Below are positions 10,793-21,096 of a DNA stretch of 64,000 nt, piece by piece. Origin of the DNA: Nyssa sinensis (lineage: Eukaryota; Streptophyta; Magnoliopsida; Cornales; Nyssaceae); contig CM018048.1 in assembly GCA_008638375.1 (NCBI GenBank), forward strand, positions 10,698,040 to 10,762,039, given 5' to 3'. Made by a program: the position numbers and the translations under genes. Position 1 is the stretch's first letter; each line of letters opens with the position of its first letter. The notes beneath the pieces are model-generated. The model made no database searches, was not told the origin of the DNA, and saw only the letters and a list, made by a program, of their open reading frames with translations.

Positions 10793-11182
10793 ATGGCCAA
10801 ACTAATAGAGGAACCTATCAAGGTACTCGTTAGCTCTAAAGGGGGAGAACGATATCTACAGATTGGCTTAAATCTATCCACCTTCGAGCAACAGGAAATT
10901 GTTGAATTCTTAAAAAGCAACCTGTTGGTATTCACTTGGGAAACCAAAGATATGGAAGGGATAGATCCTAATCTCATCTCTCATAAGCTAATGACGGACC
11001 CAGATCATCCTCCGGTGAGACAGAAAAGGAGGACGTTCTCCCCTGAGCGCCACATGATCATCAATGAAGAGGTCCAGAGGTTGCTAAACACCGGGATGAT
11101 AAGAGAAGTATTCTATCTAGAGTGGCTCGCCAACACAGTCCTTGCCAAAAATAAGAATGGCAAATGAAAGGTCTGCGTTGAC
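10793..11182 (+). pseudogene. Reverse transcriptase N-terminal part of element C
   Basis: Encodes the linker and fingers of a Ty3/gypsy reverse transcriptase: ETKDMEGIDPNLISHKL, VRQKRRTFSPERH, INEEVQRLL, then KNGK-stop-KVCVD. The stop (TGA 11165-11167) replaces the Trp seen in element D (KWRVCVDY). The frame is cut within VCVDYTDL by the hAT insertion and resumes at 15227. Confidence 0.88.
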
Positions 11183-14100
11183 TAGGAATGTCAACGGGGT
11201 GGGTTTGGGGCCGGGTCCCCCTTCCCAACCCCGACTCTATTTAAAATTCTCACCCCGCCCCGCCCCACCTAATAGTTCGTCCCAACCCTAACCTCGTTTA
11301 TTGACCCCGTCCCCACTAGGGCTCCTCCCCGCCCCGCTCTACTCCCCCTCCCCAAAAGGCTATTATCAAACAACTTTATAGGTCTAATTTAAAAGTCTTG
11401 AAATTACAAATTTTAATAACCAATTTTTAATATTGATGAAATTTCAATACTACCCAAATGCCTAGCTAAATCAAATAACTTAATATTAAAAAATCCACCA
11501 CTAAAATTATAGCTCAATCAAATGAATTAATATAGAAAAATTCACTACTAAAATCATATCCCACAAATAAATAAAACAATACTACAAATCCACAAACATG
11601 AAATAATTCAAATCCTAAGTACTAACTTCCCAAGTCACCACATCACAAAATTACTGCAAATCCGAAAAAATATCCTCTTAAGTAAACAAAACAATAATAC
11701 TCTAAATCCACAAACATTAAATATCCCAAGTTTGAACATCACAACATTACTACAAATTCAAAAGAAAAAAAATCAAACATTCTTCCTTTGTCATGACATC
11801 ATCTTTTAATAAATCAAAATTTATTCGCCCACGACATCCACAAAATCCTGTAATATGAAAATAAAGTTATAATCATGAACAATTAAAATCATGTCCATCA
11901 CAATAAATAGATAAATAACATATTGATTTCTCAAACAAATTCATACCTCTCAAACATTTTCATCATCACAATTATCCTCACCATAGATTGAAGTAAAACC
12001 TTCTTGTTTCAATGATCCTATCGAACAAAAAAGTAATATTTTATTAAATAATTATTTTTAATAAACTAATCAAATAATAAAAATTTTAAATTTACATACC
12101 ATTGATTTCATTCAATAACCAACTTTGTGAACACATTAATGCCTCCAAGGTAATTGGATGAAGCCTACTACAATGTGGGCTAACCAATCTACCACTAATA
12201 CTGAAAGCAGATTTCGATGTAACTGTCGACATAGGAATAGCTAAAATATCTTGAGTAAGCCTTTGTAGAGTTGGATACTTCGTATCATTTGCCTTCCACC
12301 AACTCAAAATATCAAAGTCAAAGGTTTTAGGCAATACTTGTTCTTCCAAATAAATATCCAACTCTAATTTAACATTCACATTGCTTGAACCGGAGCTAAC
12401 ATATAAATCATAATAAGAAAGTTCATCCTTGCTAATATTAGATACCCCCAAAAGAAAATATAAAGTTTCTCCTCCAACACTAGTGTCAATCGCTTTTGAC
12501 TTAGCTTTGTACTCATGGAGCAAATCATAACAATCCCGACGAATTTCTTCAACCTTAAACTGAGCTTCCTCTCTATAAAGTTTTTCAAATAATATGACAC
12601 TAGCCTCAACTTGTACTGTGGATCCAAAACAACTGCTATTCCCATGATAACATGACAAACATCCCAATATTTTTCATATTCTTCCATCATTTTTTACTCC
12701 ATCGCCCTAATGATCTCACTTGGGCTTTGAAGCCAATCAACCAATGCCAATCTAATCTTGCAAACTTTTGGAAAATAGCAATTAGTAGTTAGATAATGGG
12801 TCCCAAAAAATAACTCGGTAACACTATAAAACAACCTCAATTTTTCACAAATTTCTTTTGCTTTGTCCCGATCTTCATCAATTGGCAATCTAGTATAAAG
12901 CCTTTCACGTTGTTTCAATCTTGGAAACACATCTTTGTACATGATAGCAATTTCAAGCATGGTGTATGTTGACTTCCATCGGGTTTTACAATCAAGACAC
13001 AATTTCTTAGTATATGGAACTTTTAATTGACGACAAGTGTCTTCAACTTTTTCATTTTTACCTTGTGTCACTATCCAAAACACAACACTCGCGTATTCTT
13101 TCAACCTCTTGCCCAATTACTTCTAACCCATCTTTCACAATTAAATTCAAGATATGTGTATAACATCTCATGTGAAGTACCCTCCCATCTAACAAAGTGA
13201 GATTGAATCAAGTTTACTACCAATATTATCAATAACTGCATCATTTGTGATACAATTATCCAAAGTAATGGTAGATAACTTGCGATCAATATTCCAATCC
13301 AACAAGCAATCAACAAGAGCATCAGAAAGTACTTCCTTATTATGTGAAGCAGGCACATAAATAAACCTAAAGCACAATAATTTATAATATACACATTTAG
13401 CCATAAAATTTTTATTTGAAATAACTAATAGAATTTTATTTCAAAAAATTAGTAAAAAAGAAACAAGCATAAATAATACCTTAATATCCGACTTTGCAAA
13501 ACCCATGCATCATTAATGAAATGTGTTGTTACTGCCATGAAGCCTTTCTTGGTTTGATTTGAAGTCCATATATCAAAAGTAAGGGCAATTCTACTTTCAA
13601 CATTCTCCAATAACTTGATTCTTTTTGACTTCTCACATTTATAAATCTTCAAGATATCACCTTTAAAGCGTTCCTTGAAATCATCTTAAACATCGGTTGG
13701 AGGCTATTTGAATATCTTCGAAAGCCAATATGATCAACAATGGACAAGGGATATTCATGTAATATGACCATGGTTGAAAGTTCACGTCGTGCAATTTCTT
13801 GATCAAAAACAAAATTATGGTACTCCACTTGTCCTTCACTTTTTTTTTATTGGCTTGCAAACGTTTTTGCCTTATATCCATACTTTTGCTCTTTTTACAT
13901 CTCCCAATGTGGTCATGCAAACTTTTTGTCCCATTTTTACTAGATGCTCTAAGTTTTGATTTGCAGTGGTTGCAAATAGCATAATCCTATCCTTCTACCT
14001 TAACTTTCTTGAAATCATTCCAAACAATGTACGTTAATTTTCTTTTTCTAGGTGAAAATTGAGTTGAAGTTGAGGTAGGCGTGGGAGATGGAGTTGAATC

Positions 14101-15218
14101 AATAGGAGTTAAGGGACTTGAATCAACAAGAGTTAGGGGACTTGAATCAACAGGAGTTAATTGACTTGAATCAACAGGAGTTGAACCTACGTGGGTTTCT
14201 TCTTGTTCAGACATTTTTTAACCTATTATTAATAAAAACTAGCAATATAAGTAAAAGAAACAAAAAATTCTCCAAATGAACAAAACTAATCAAAACCCAT
14301 AATTAGTTTCAAGACCACAACACAAGAATCCATCCCAACAACATGAGTTACAATCTATTATTATATAATTTATATATTAAATATATATGTATATATAATA
14401 ATAATTAGAGGTCATTTTTCTGCTTATACATGTGTGTGTTTGGAAGTTACTTTTAGTTTCTCAAACCTTAAATTCAAATGTCATGGCCTATTACACACAT
14501 TCGACACACTGTTACACACACACACAAGCTTAGCTTATTATCCAACTGCTAATCAAGTTTTCCAGTTTCCAAAAAAATATCAATATTAGACCAATTTCAC
14601 ATAAATCTCTCTCATTATGTGTGTGTGTTTAACAGATCATGGCTTTCTAGTACTTACCTGAACCTTTGAGTGGTCGATGACGACAAAGATGGAAGATGGG
14701 TCGTTGGTCGACGAAGACTGGGTTCGTTCGATGGTAATTAGCTTCGTTCAAAACTTCTAGTTGCTGCAACGATGGTTGTGATCGTGGAAGGGTGTTTTGT
14801 GGAATTAGACAAGCAACGACGTGAATGGAACGACGGCCGACGTGAAGGACAGAAGGAGATCGATAACTTGATTCGTGAATGGGAGAGAGGGTCTTGGAGG
14901 GAGGTGACATGGCTGACGCCAATCGTGATGGAAGGGATAAAGGGTCTACTCTATGGACAATGGAGTTGTGGAGAGGCGATGTGAATGGAGCAACGGTCGG
15001 CCTGGCTTGATTCGTGAATGGAAGGGCGGGTCAGTCTTGGAAGTAGGCGGCAGTGCCGCACAGTGCTTCTGCTTTTGTAACTGTGGTGGTGTGTAACCCT
15101 AAATGTATAAATATATATATATATATATATATATGAGGTATACTTGTTAATTTATAAACTAATAAAGGTAGAAGAGTGATTTTAAGTATAATCGGGGTAG
15201 GTCAAATTGCCATCCCTA
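11183..15218 (-). mobile_element. hAT DNA transposon (4036 bp) nested in element C
   Basis: Ends are TAGGAATGTCAACGGGG (left) and, read from the right, TAGGGATGGCAATTTGACC: imperfect ~12-bp terminal inverted repeats of the TAGGGNTGGCAA type. The 8-bp target duplication GCGTTGAC flanks it (11175-11182 and 15219-15226), diagnostic for hAT. Removing the element and one duplication restores the VCVDYTDLNKACPKD frame of reverse transcriptase. The left subterminal ~150 bp are rich in CCCCGCCCC. A (TA)n tract lies at about 15107-15134. A transposase gene lies inside on the minus strand. Confidence 0.95.
12092..14214 (-). pseudogene. hAT transposase, zinc-finger BED / RICESLEEPER-like, broken
   Basis: Read on the minus strand from ATG 14214. 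A Ser/Thr/Pro-rich start with a repeated TPVDSS motif precedes a BED zinc finger at ~13985-13880 (CNHC...SLHDHIGRC), just after an in-frame stop. Then come FDIWTSNQTKKGFMAVTTH (~13580, first catalytic Asp region), ITLDNCITND (~13270), CLDCKTRWKSTY (~12990) and the C-terminal hATC dimerisation block with SWWKANDTKYPTL, LAIPMSTVTSKSAFS (~12310-12190). The last frame ends at 12092. Stops and frameshifts separate at least six pieces, though some breaks may be introns (for example after SRILRYY near 13480). It would bind and cut the hAT ends; this copy is unlikely to be active. Confidence 0.88.
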
Positions 15219-15931
15219 GCGTTGACTACACTGACCTCAACAAAGCTTGTCCCAAAGATAGCTTCCCCTTCTCTAGGATTGATCAACTTATTGATGCAAC
15301 TGCAGGACATGAGCTCATGAGTTTCATGGATGCCTACTTTGGGTATAATCAGATTCAAATGTATCCTCTAGACCAAGAGAAGAGTGCCTTCATATTTAAA
15401 CGAGGTCTCTATTGTTATAGAGTGATGATGTTCGGTCTGAAGAATACTGGGGCCACGTACCAACGTTTGGTAAACAAAATATTTGGCTCCCGAATTGGAG
15501 AGACAATAGAGGTCTACATAGATGACATGCTAGTCAAGAGCATTCGGAAGAGAGACCACATCCAGCATTTGACCCAAATATTTAACATCCTGAGGCAACA
15601 TAGGATGAAGTTGAACCCTTCAAAGTGTACCTTCGGGATCGCCAAAGGGAAATTCTTGGGTTTTCTGGTCTCTCAAATGGGGATTGAGGCAAATCCCTTA
15701 TAGATAAAAACCAATAAGGATATCCAAGGCCTGAACGGAAGGATAACAGCTCTGAACCGATTCCTCTCTAAGTTTATGGACCGGTGCCTCCTGTTCTTCA
15801 GAGCCTTGAAGGGGAGTAAAGCCCTAGAGTGGACTCCTGAATGCGAAAGAGCTTTCCAAGAATTAAAATAGTATTTGGCTTCCCCCAAACTCTTTTTAAA
15901 ACCAGTGCAGGGAGAAAAGCTACTCCTATAC
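15219..15931 (+). pseudogene. Reverse transcriptase C-terminal part and start of RNase H, element C
   Basis: Continues the frame interrupted by hAT: DYTDLNKACPKDSFPF, SFMDAYFGYNQIQM, then the catalytic YIDD at 15515-15526 (VYIDDMLVKS) is intact. A stop follows at 15701-15703 (EANPL-stop). The thumb and start of RNase H (ALKGSKALEWTPECERAFQE) continue to KLLLY, where a solo LTR enters at 15932. Confidence 0.9.
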
Positions 15932-17792
15932 TGATAAGTGCGCAAAAGTGCACTCTAAATATTCTATTATTGGATTAAAATGCTAGAATGTGATCCTATT
16001 AGGAGAGTATAATGTTTAATATTTTTAGTTCGTTTATATTTAATTTTATGATATATTCTCTGTTTAAGTGAGCTAATTAATATATCTATTGAATTAGGGA
16101 AGCATCGAAAGTCAAAGAAGAGCTATGGAGTATATTGTGCAATTCTTGGCTTTTTGGAAGATTTGACCATTGAGTTTCAATTGAGATTTGGATGGTATTA
16201 GAGTTTCAGAATAAGAAAACGGTCTTCATAAAGTTTTTATAGGACATCTTTGGCTTTTCAAAAAGGTATGGTTTTCAAAAATCGGAGTTCTTTTGGGCCT
16301 CCAAACATTGTTTCGAAATCAGGCCTGGGAAGCTGCTCCGAACCTGTCCGACCAGCTAACTTTAATGAGTCATAACTTGAGCTTCCAAAGTCCAAATCAG
16401 GTGGTTTTTGAGCCTAAAATTATATACTCATTTGGGGCTACAACTTTTGTGAAGAGTCCGAGTCAAGATTCAGTCTTTATCTCATAGAAAACGGAGTGTA
16501 AAGATGGGCGCTGCTGGCTGTATGTGGCTGGAAACACAGCATTTTAAGAATAAAAAAAAAAAAAACAAAGAAATAAAAAGAGAAAGAACAAAGCAGGAAG
16601 GAAGTGAGTCCATGCGGTTGGCTGATCAAGAGGGTGTGACTCAACCTAAGGCTTGATGTAGGGCCCGGCCAAAAGATAAAGAGGCATGGCTGTACTTTAA
16701 AACATGAACCAAATATGCAGTGTGCTTGTGCGGCTAAGTGTGGCTTGAGAGAGGCGCGCAAGGCGCCATGTGCGTGGGGCCCAGAGGCATATTTCAAGCG
16801 CTGGTTTGGAAATGTTGAAGCGCGTAATGGGCTGGGCCATGCGCGGCTGCCAATATGCATGTGGCGCGGTTGACTTGGAGATGGGCTAGGGCTGCTATTT
16901 AAAAATCCTGTGGCTGCAAATAAAAGAAAAAAATATATATACAAACGGAGGAGCGGACGGCGGGGGGGAGAACAGGAACAGAACAGAGGCACTGTGCGCA
17001 GCAGTTCTGGCACAGAGAAGAAGCCGCGGCTACTCCATGGCTCAGCTTTTCTCTATAAAATTTATGTTATCCGTCTTGTACATGGGTAACTAAATTTTCA
17101 AGTGGGGTTAAGAATGAACTTGCATCATAGATGGTTGTTTTAATTTATTTTTTTATTCTTGTACGTGGTTTTCACTTGTTAAATTCTTTGATGATCATTC
17201 ATGATTAATTGTTAGATTTTATTCTCCGAATAATTAAAGGGTTTAGTTCGTTTATAAATTCAGTCATGCTTTTTTTATCGAATGGATTCATGTTTTGATT
17301 ATTTTTGAAACAATTACTTATTTATATTGATTCAATTCTCAGCTTCAATATTGCTCGTTGGGTATATTGTCGTCGTTGGGTTTTCTCAATGTGATTAATA
17401 ATTTGGGTGATTTAAAAGTGTTGAATGATTTTTCAAAGGATTATTTTCAGTCTAATTTTGGTTCATAATTTTATATCTTCCGATTGAGATTTTTGAAATT
17501 TAATTTCTCAATTGAGTTATCAGTGAATCAAAAATAGTTAAAATACCAGATATGTGCAAGGGATTCCCGACACTCCACTGTTCGTTAAATTTGAATACTT
17601 TGTCCGTTATTCAGCTTGTTTAATTTTTATTTGCAATCAAAATCACTTTTTATATTTTATTTTTTCGTTAGCCGTTTAATACTTTCTTTAGTTTCAGAAA
17701 TTCTGTCTATTATTCTTTTAATTTAGTCTCCCTGTGGAATCGACACCCCAAAGCTACACTACAACTTCCGCGTTATTCTTTGGGCGTAATCA
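15932..17792 (+). repeat. Solo LTR, family S1, copy 1 (1861 bp)
   Basis: Starts TGATAAGTGCG, ends GGGCGTAATCA and is flanked by the perfect 5-bp duplication TATAC (15927-15931, 17793-17797). Removing it restores LLLYLAVSENA in RNase H. The same sequence occurs at 53269-55178. Near the 3' end it has CCCTGTGGAATCGACACCCC, a pattern I associate with plant Ty3/gypsy LTRs. It carries no coding region; reading frames inside it are incidental. Confidence 0.93.
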
Positions 17793-18560
17793 TATACTTA
17801 GCCGTATCAGAAAATGCCATTAACTTTGCATTAGTCAAAGAAGACAAGAGGATTTAGAGGCCTGTTTTTTACGTTAGCAAGGCACTTCTGGACACCGAGA
17901 CAAGATAAAATTGAGAAACTGGCCTTCGCCTTGGTGATATCTACTCGAAAGCTCAGACCTTATTTTCAGGCACATCCCATCATAATCCCTACGTCCTATC
18001 CTCTAAAATCAGTCTTGCATAGGCCAGAAGTTTCAGGACGATTGATCAAGTAGTCAGTGGAGTTCGGAGAATTTGATATATCTTATGTACCACGGATCTC
18101 CATCAAAGGGCAGGCATGGCAGACTTTGTAGTAGAGTTCACTTTAGCGCTATATGTTAAAACTCAAGTCACTACGGATGCCACGGTATAGCAACTCTATA
18201 GTGACTGTTTGTCCACCGACCGAGGTTTAGGAGTGAGCATAGTACTTCAGTCCCCCAATGGAGTCATAACTGAGAAAGCAGTTAGCTTGGGGTTTAGAGC
18301 TTCTACTAACAAAGTCGAGTACGAAGCACTTATCCTTGGAATGAAGCTGGCCCTGGAATGCGAAGCTTTAAGTCTTGAAGCATTCTTTAACTCTCAACTT
18401 GTGGTAAGCCAAGTCTTGGGAGAATTTTTTACCAATGATAACAGGATAATCAGATATTCAGAACTGGTAGAATCATTAAAGCTCTCTTTCTACAAATTTA
18501 CTATTTAAAATATCAAAAGAAGCCAAAACTCCAGGGTTGATGCCTTAGTAAATATGGTTT
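17793..18560 (+). pseudogene. RNase H remainder and second RNase H (aRH) of element C
   Basis: After the solo LTR the first RNase H resumes (LAVSENA, then PVFYVSKALLDTE, ARKLRPYFQAHPI) with stops. From about 18150 a second RNase H fold follows: YSDCLSTDRGLGVSIVLQS (element D keeps YTDGSS), NKVEYEALILGMKLALE and SQLVVSQVLGEF. Two RNase H domains in tandem mark the Tat lineage. The first catalytic motif is altered (DG to DC), and the linker to integrase contains stops. Confidence 0.85.
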
Positions 18561-18779
18561 CCCACCTCAAGTCAGAAAAGGATTCAATGGTGAGAATATC
18601 TTACCAATCAAAGTCGAGCATCGAGGAAATACAATCCTTTCAAATTTCAAAACAAACTCAGAGCTGGATGACTCTTATCATCTAGTATATAAAGGAAGGA
18701 CTGCTTCCAAAGGACAAAAATCAGGCCCGAAAGATTCGGATCAGGGCAGCTCGATATCTAATCCTAAGTAAAAAGCTGT

Positions 18780-19781
18780 ACCGAAAATCCTACACTTAAC
18801 CCCTCTTGCGGTGCTTATCTCTAGAGGAGTCCCACTACATCCTGGCTAAAATACATTAGGGGATCCGCGGCAACCACAATAGTGGCAGGACCATAGCCTA
18901 CCGAGCTCTGCTCAGGGATATTATTGGCTTGACATGTTAAAACAAGCTAAGGAATATGTCTAGAGGTGTGACAAATGTCAACGATTTACTTCATACCAAC
19001 AGCAACCTCATCATGAGCTTATTCCTATCGCCAGTACTTGGCCTTTTGCTCACAGAGGTGGAGGTAAAGAACTTCGTATGAAAGAATATAGTTTGCAGGT
19101 TTGGTATACCCCGCTTCATTATTTCAAACAATGGTATACAGTTTGTTGGGAAGGTGTTCGGGAAGTTCTGTAGAGACCTGCACATCAACCACCACTTCTC
19201 CTCACCAGGGCATTCCCAAGCTAATGGGCAAGCTGAGGTTACCAACCGCACTATTCTTGACACCATTAACAAAAGGTTGGAAAAGGCCAAAGAGAAATGG
19301 GTTGAGGAGCTCCTTAGAGTACTCTAGGCCTACCGGACTATAAGAAGAACCCCAACTGTAAAGATGTCATTCTTACTTGCCTATGGTACTGAGGCAGTCA
19401 TTCTTATCAAAATTGGCATGCCAACCCTTAATACAGATCGCTTTGACCAGTAGGCCAACAACCACCAACTTGTAGATAATCTAGATCTACGTTGAAGAAA
19501 GACGTGAGCAAGCTCGGATCAAGATTGAAACATACCAGCAGAAAATGGCCAAATGCTTCAACCAAGGGTTAAAGCTTGTCAATTTCTAGATTAGGGACCT
19601 CATCTTAAGGAGAGTATTTTCGAACACCAAAGATCCCACCATGGGAAAACTCTTCCCTAACTGGTAAGGGCCCTACAAGATAACCAAGATCGTTAAACTA
19701 ACGACTTATTGGTTGGAGGATATAGTTGAAAAATTTATACCTAGGCCCTGGAACATCGAACACTTATGCAAATATTTTTAA
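18780..19781 (+). pseudogene. Integrase of element C, with internal deletion
   Basis: The N-terminal zinc-binding part is recognisable (NHNSGRTIAYRALL...CDKCQ-like, decayed). The catalytic core has GIPRFIISNNGIQFVGKVF and SQANGQAEVTNRTI. Compared with element D, about 110-130 bp are missing near 19055 (between WPFA and TEVEVK); the lost stretch includes the first catalytic Asp (WGMDIIGP). The C-terminal part resumes in frame-broken form to the stop TAA 19779-19781 (PWNIEHLCKYF). It would insert element DNA into chromosomes but is dead here. Confidence 0.88.
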
Positions 19782-19819
19782 TAAAAAGTTATTTTTTTAT
19801 TCACCTCTGAATGCCTTTT

Positions 19820-20750
19820 TTCAATGTACAGACCCCTAAAAGCCTTGTAGCTATTACAGGTGCTATAGGTCTGGTCCATTTCAATGTACAGACCCCCAAA
19901 AGCCTTGTATCCTTTATAAGTGCTACAGGTTTGGTCCATCTCACTCAATGTACAGACCCTTAAAAGTCTTGTAGCCATTATAAGTGCTATAGGTCTGGTC
20001 TATTTCAATGTACAGACCCCTAAAACCCTTGTATCCTTTACAAGTGCTACAGGTCTGGTCCATCTCACTCAATGTACAGACCCTTAAAAGCCTTGTAGCC
20101 ATTATAAGTGTTATAGGTCTGGTCTATTTCAATGTATAGACCCCTAAAACCCTTGTATCCTTTACAAGTGCTATAGGTCTGGTCCATGTCACTCAATGTA
20201 CAGACCCTTAAAAGCCTTATAGCCATTATAAGTGCTATAGGTCTGATCTATTTCAATGTACAGACCCCTAAAACCCTTGTATCCTTTACAAGTGCTACAG
20301 GTCTGGTCCATCTCACTCAATGTACAGACCCCTAAAAGCTTTGTAGCCATTACAAGTGCTATAGGTCTAGTCCATTTCAATGAATAGACCCTTAAAAGCC
20401 TTGTAGCCATTACAAGTGTTATAGGTCTGGTCCATTTCAATGTACAGACCCCTAAAAGCCTTGTATCCTTTACAAGTGCTACAGGTTTGGTCCATCTCAC
20501 TCAATGTACAGACCCTTAAAAGCCTTGTAGCCATTATAAGTGCTATAGGTCTAGTCTATTTCAATGTACAGACCCCTAAAAATCTTGTATCCTTTATAAG
20601 TGCTACAGGCATGGTCCATTTTACGCAATGTACAGATCCCTAAAAGCCTTGTAGCCATTACAAGTGCTATAGGTCTGATCCATTTCAATGTACAGACCCC
20701 TAAAAGCCTTGTATCCATTATAAGTGCTACAGGTTTGGTCTATTTTGTTT
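19820..20750 (+). repeat. Minisatellite in the 3' region of element C (about 15 units, 60+64 bp dimer)
   Basis: About 15 tandem units built on TCAATGTACAGACCCCTAAA...CCTTGTA...AAGTGCTATAGGTCTGGTCCA. Anchors at 19824, 19884, 19948, 20008, 20072, 20132, 20196, 20256 and so on alternate 60 and 64 bp. The 64-bp type has an extra CTCA before CAATGTACAG and goes with gtatccttta, while the 60-bp type goes with gtagccatta. The repeat is thus a 124-bp higher-order dimer. A homologous array lies at the same place in element D. Confidence 0.92.
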
Positions 20751-21096
20751 AATGAACGGTTTGAAAAGGCCTAAAGTTGAGGCTTGATTTAACTACAAAT
20801 GTTTCCGGTCTGAAAGTCGGATCTTGATTTAATTACAAGTGTTTCAGGTTTGAAAGTTGGATCTTGATTTAATTATAAGAATGGAAGGTCGGTATAATCT
20901 GGCCTGTTTTCAACCTTGGAAGGTTGTCCTATGAGTGTTTTGGAGATTGCTAATAGTTAACATTTGCTAATGGACTAAACAACAACAGAGAAAAACACAA
21001 GTAAATAAGATAAATAGTTTTCATAAATAAGACCCAAAATGGCGAGAAGATTACAAGTTCAAAATAAAAAACAAAAAAATACATACAAGATCTTAA

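Noticed and set aside
16477..17013. 178-codon Ser/Pro/Phe-rich frame on the minus strand
   Set aside because: Lies wholly inside solo LTR S1 and is not conserved as a frame in copy 2 (53269-55178).
20189..20500. Minus-strand frame with repeated MDQT-like motifs
   Set aside because: Product of the element C minisatellite, not a gene.
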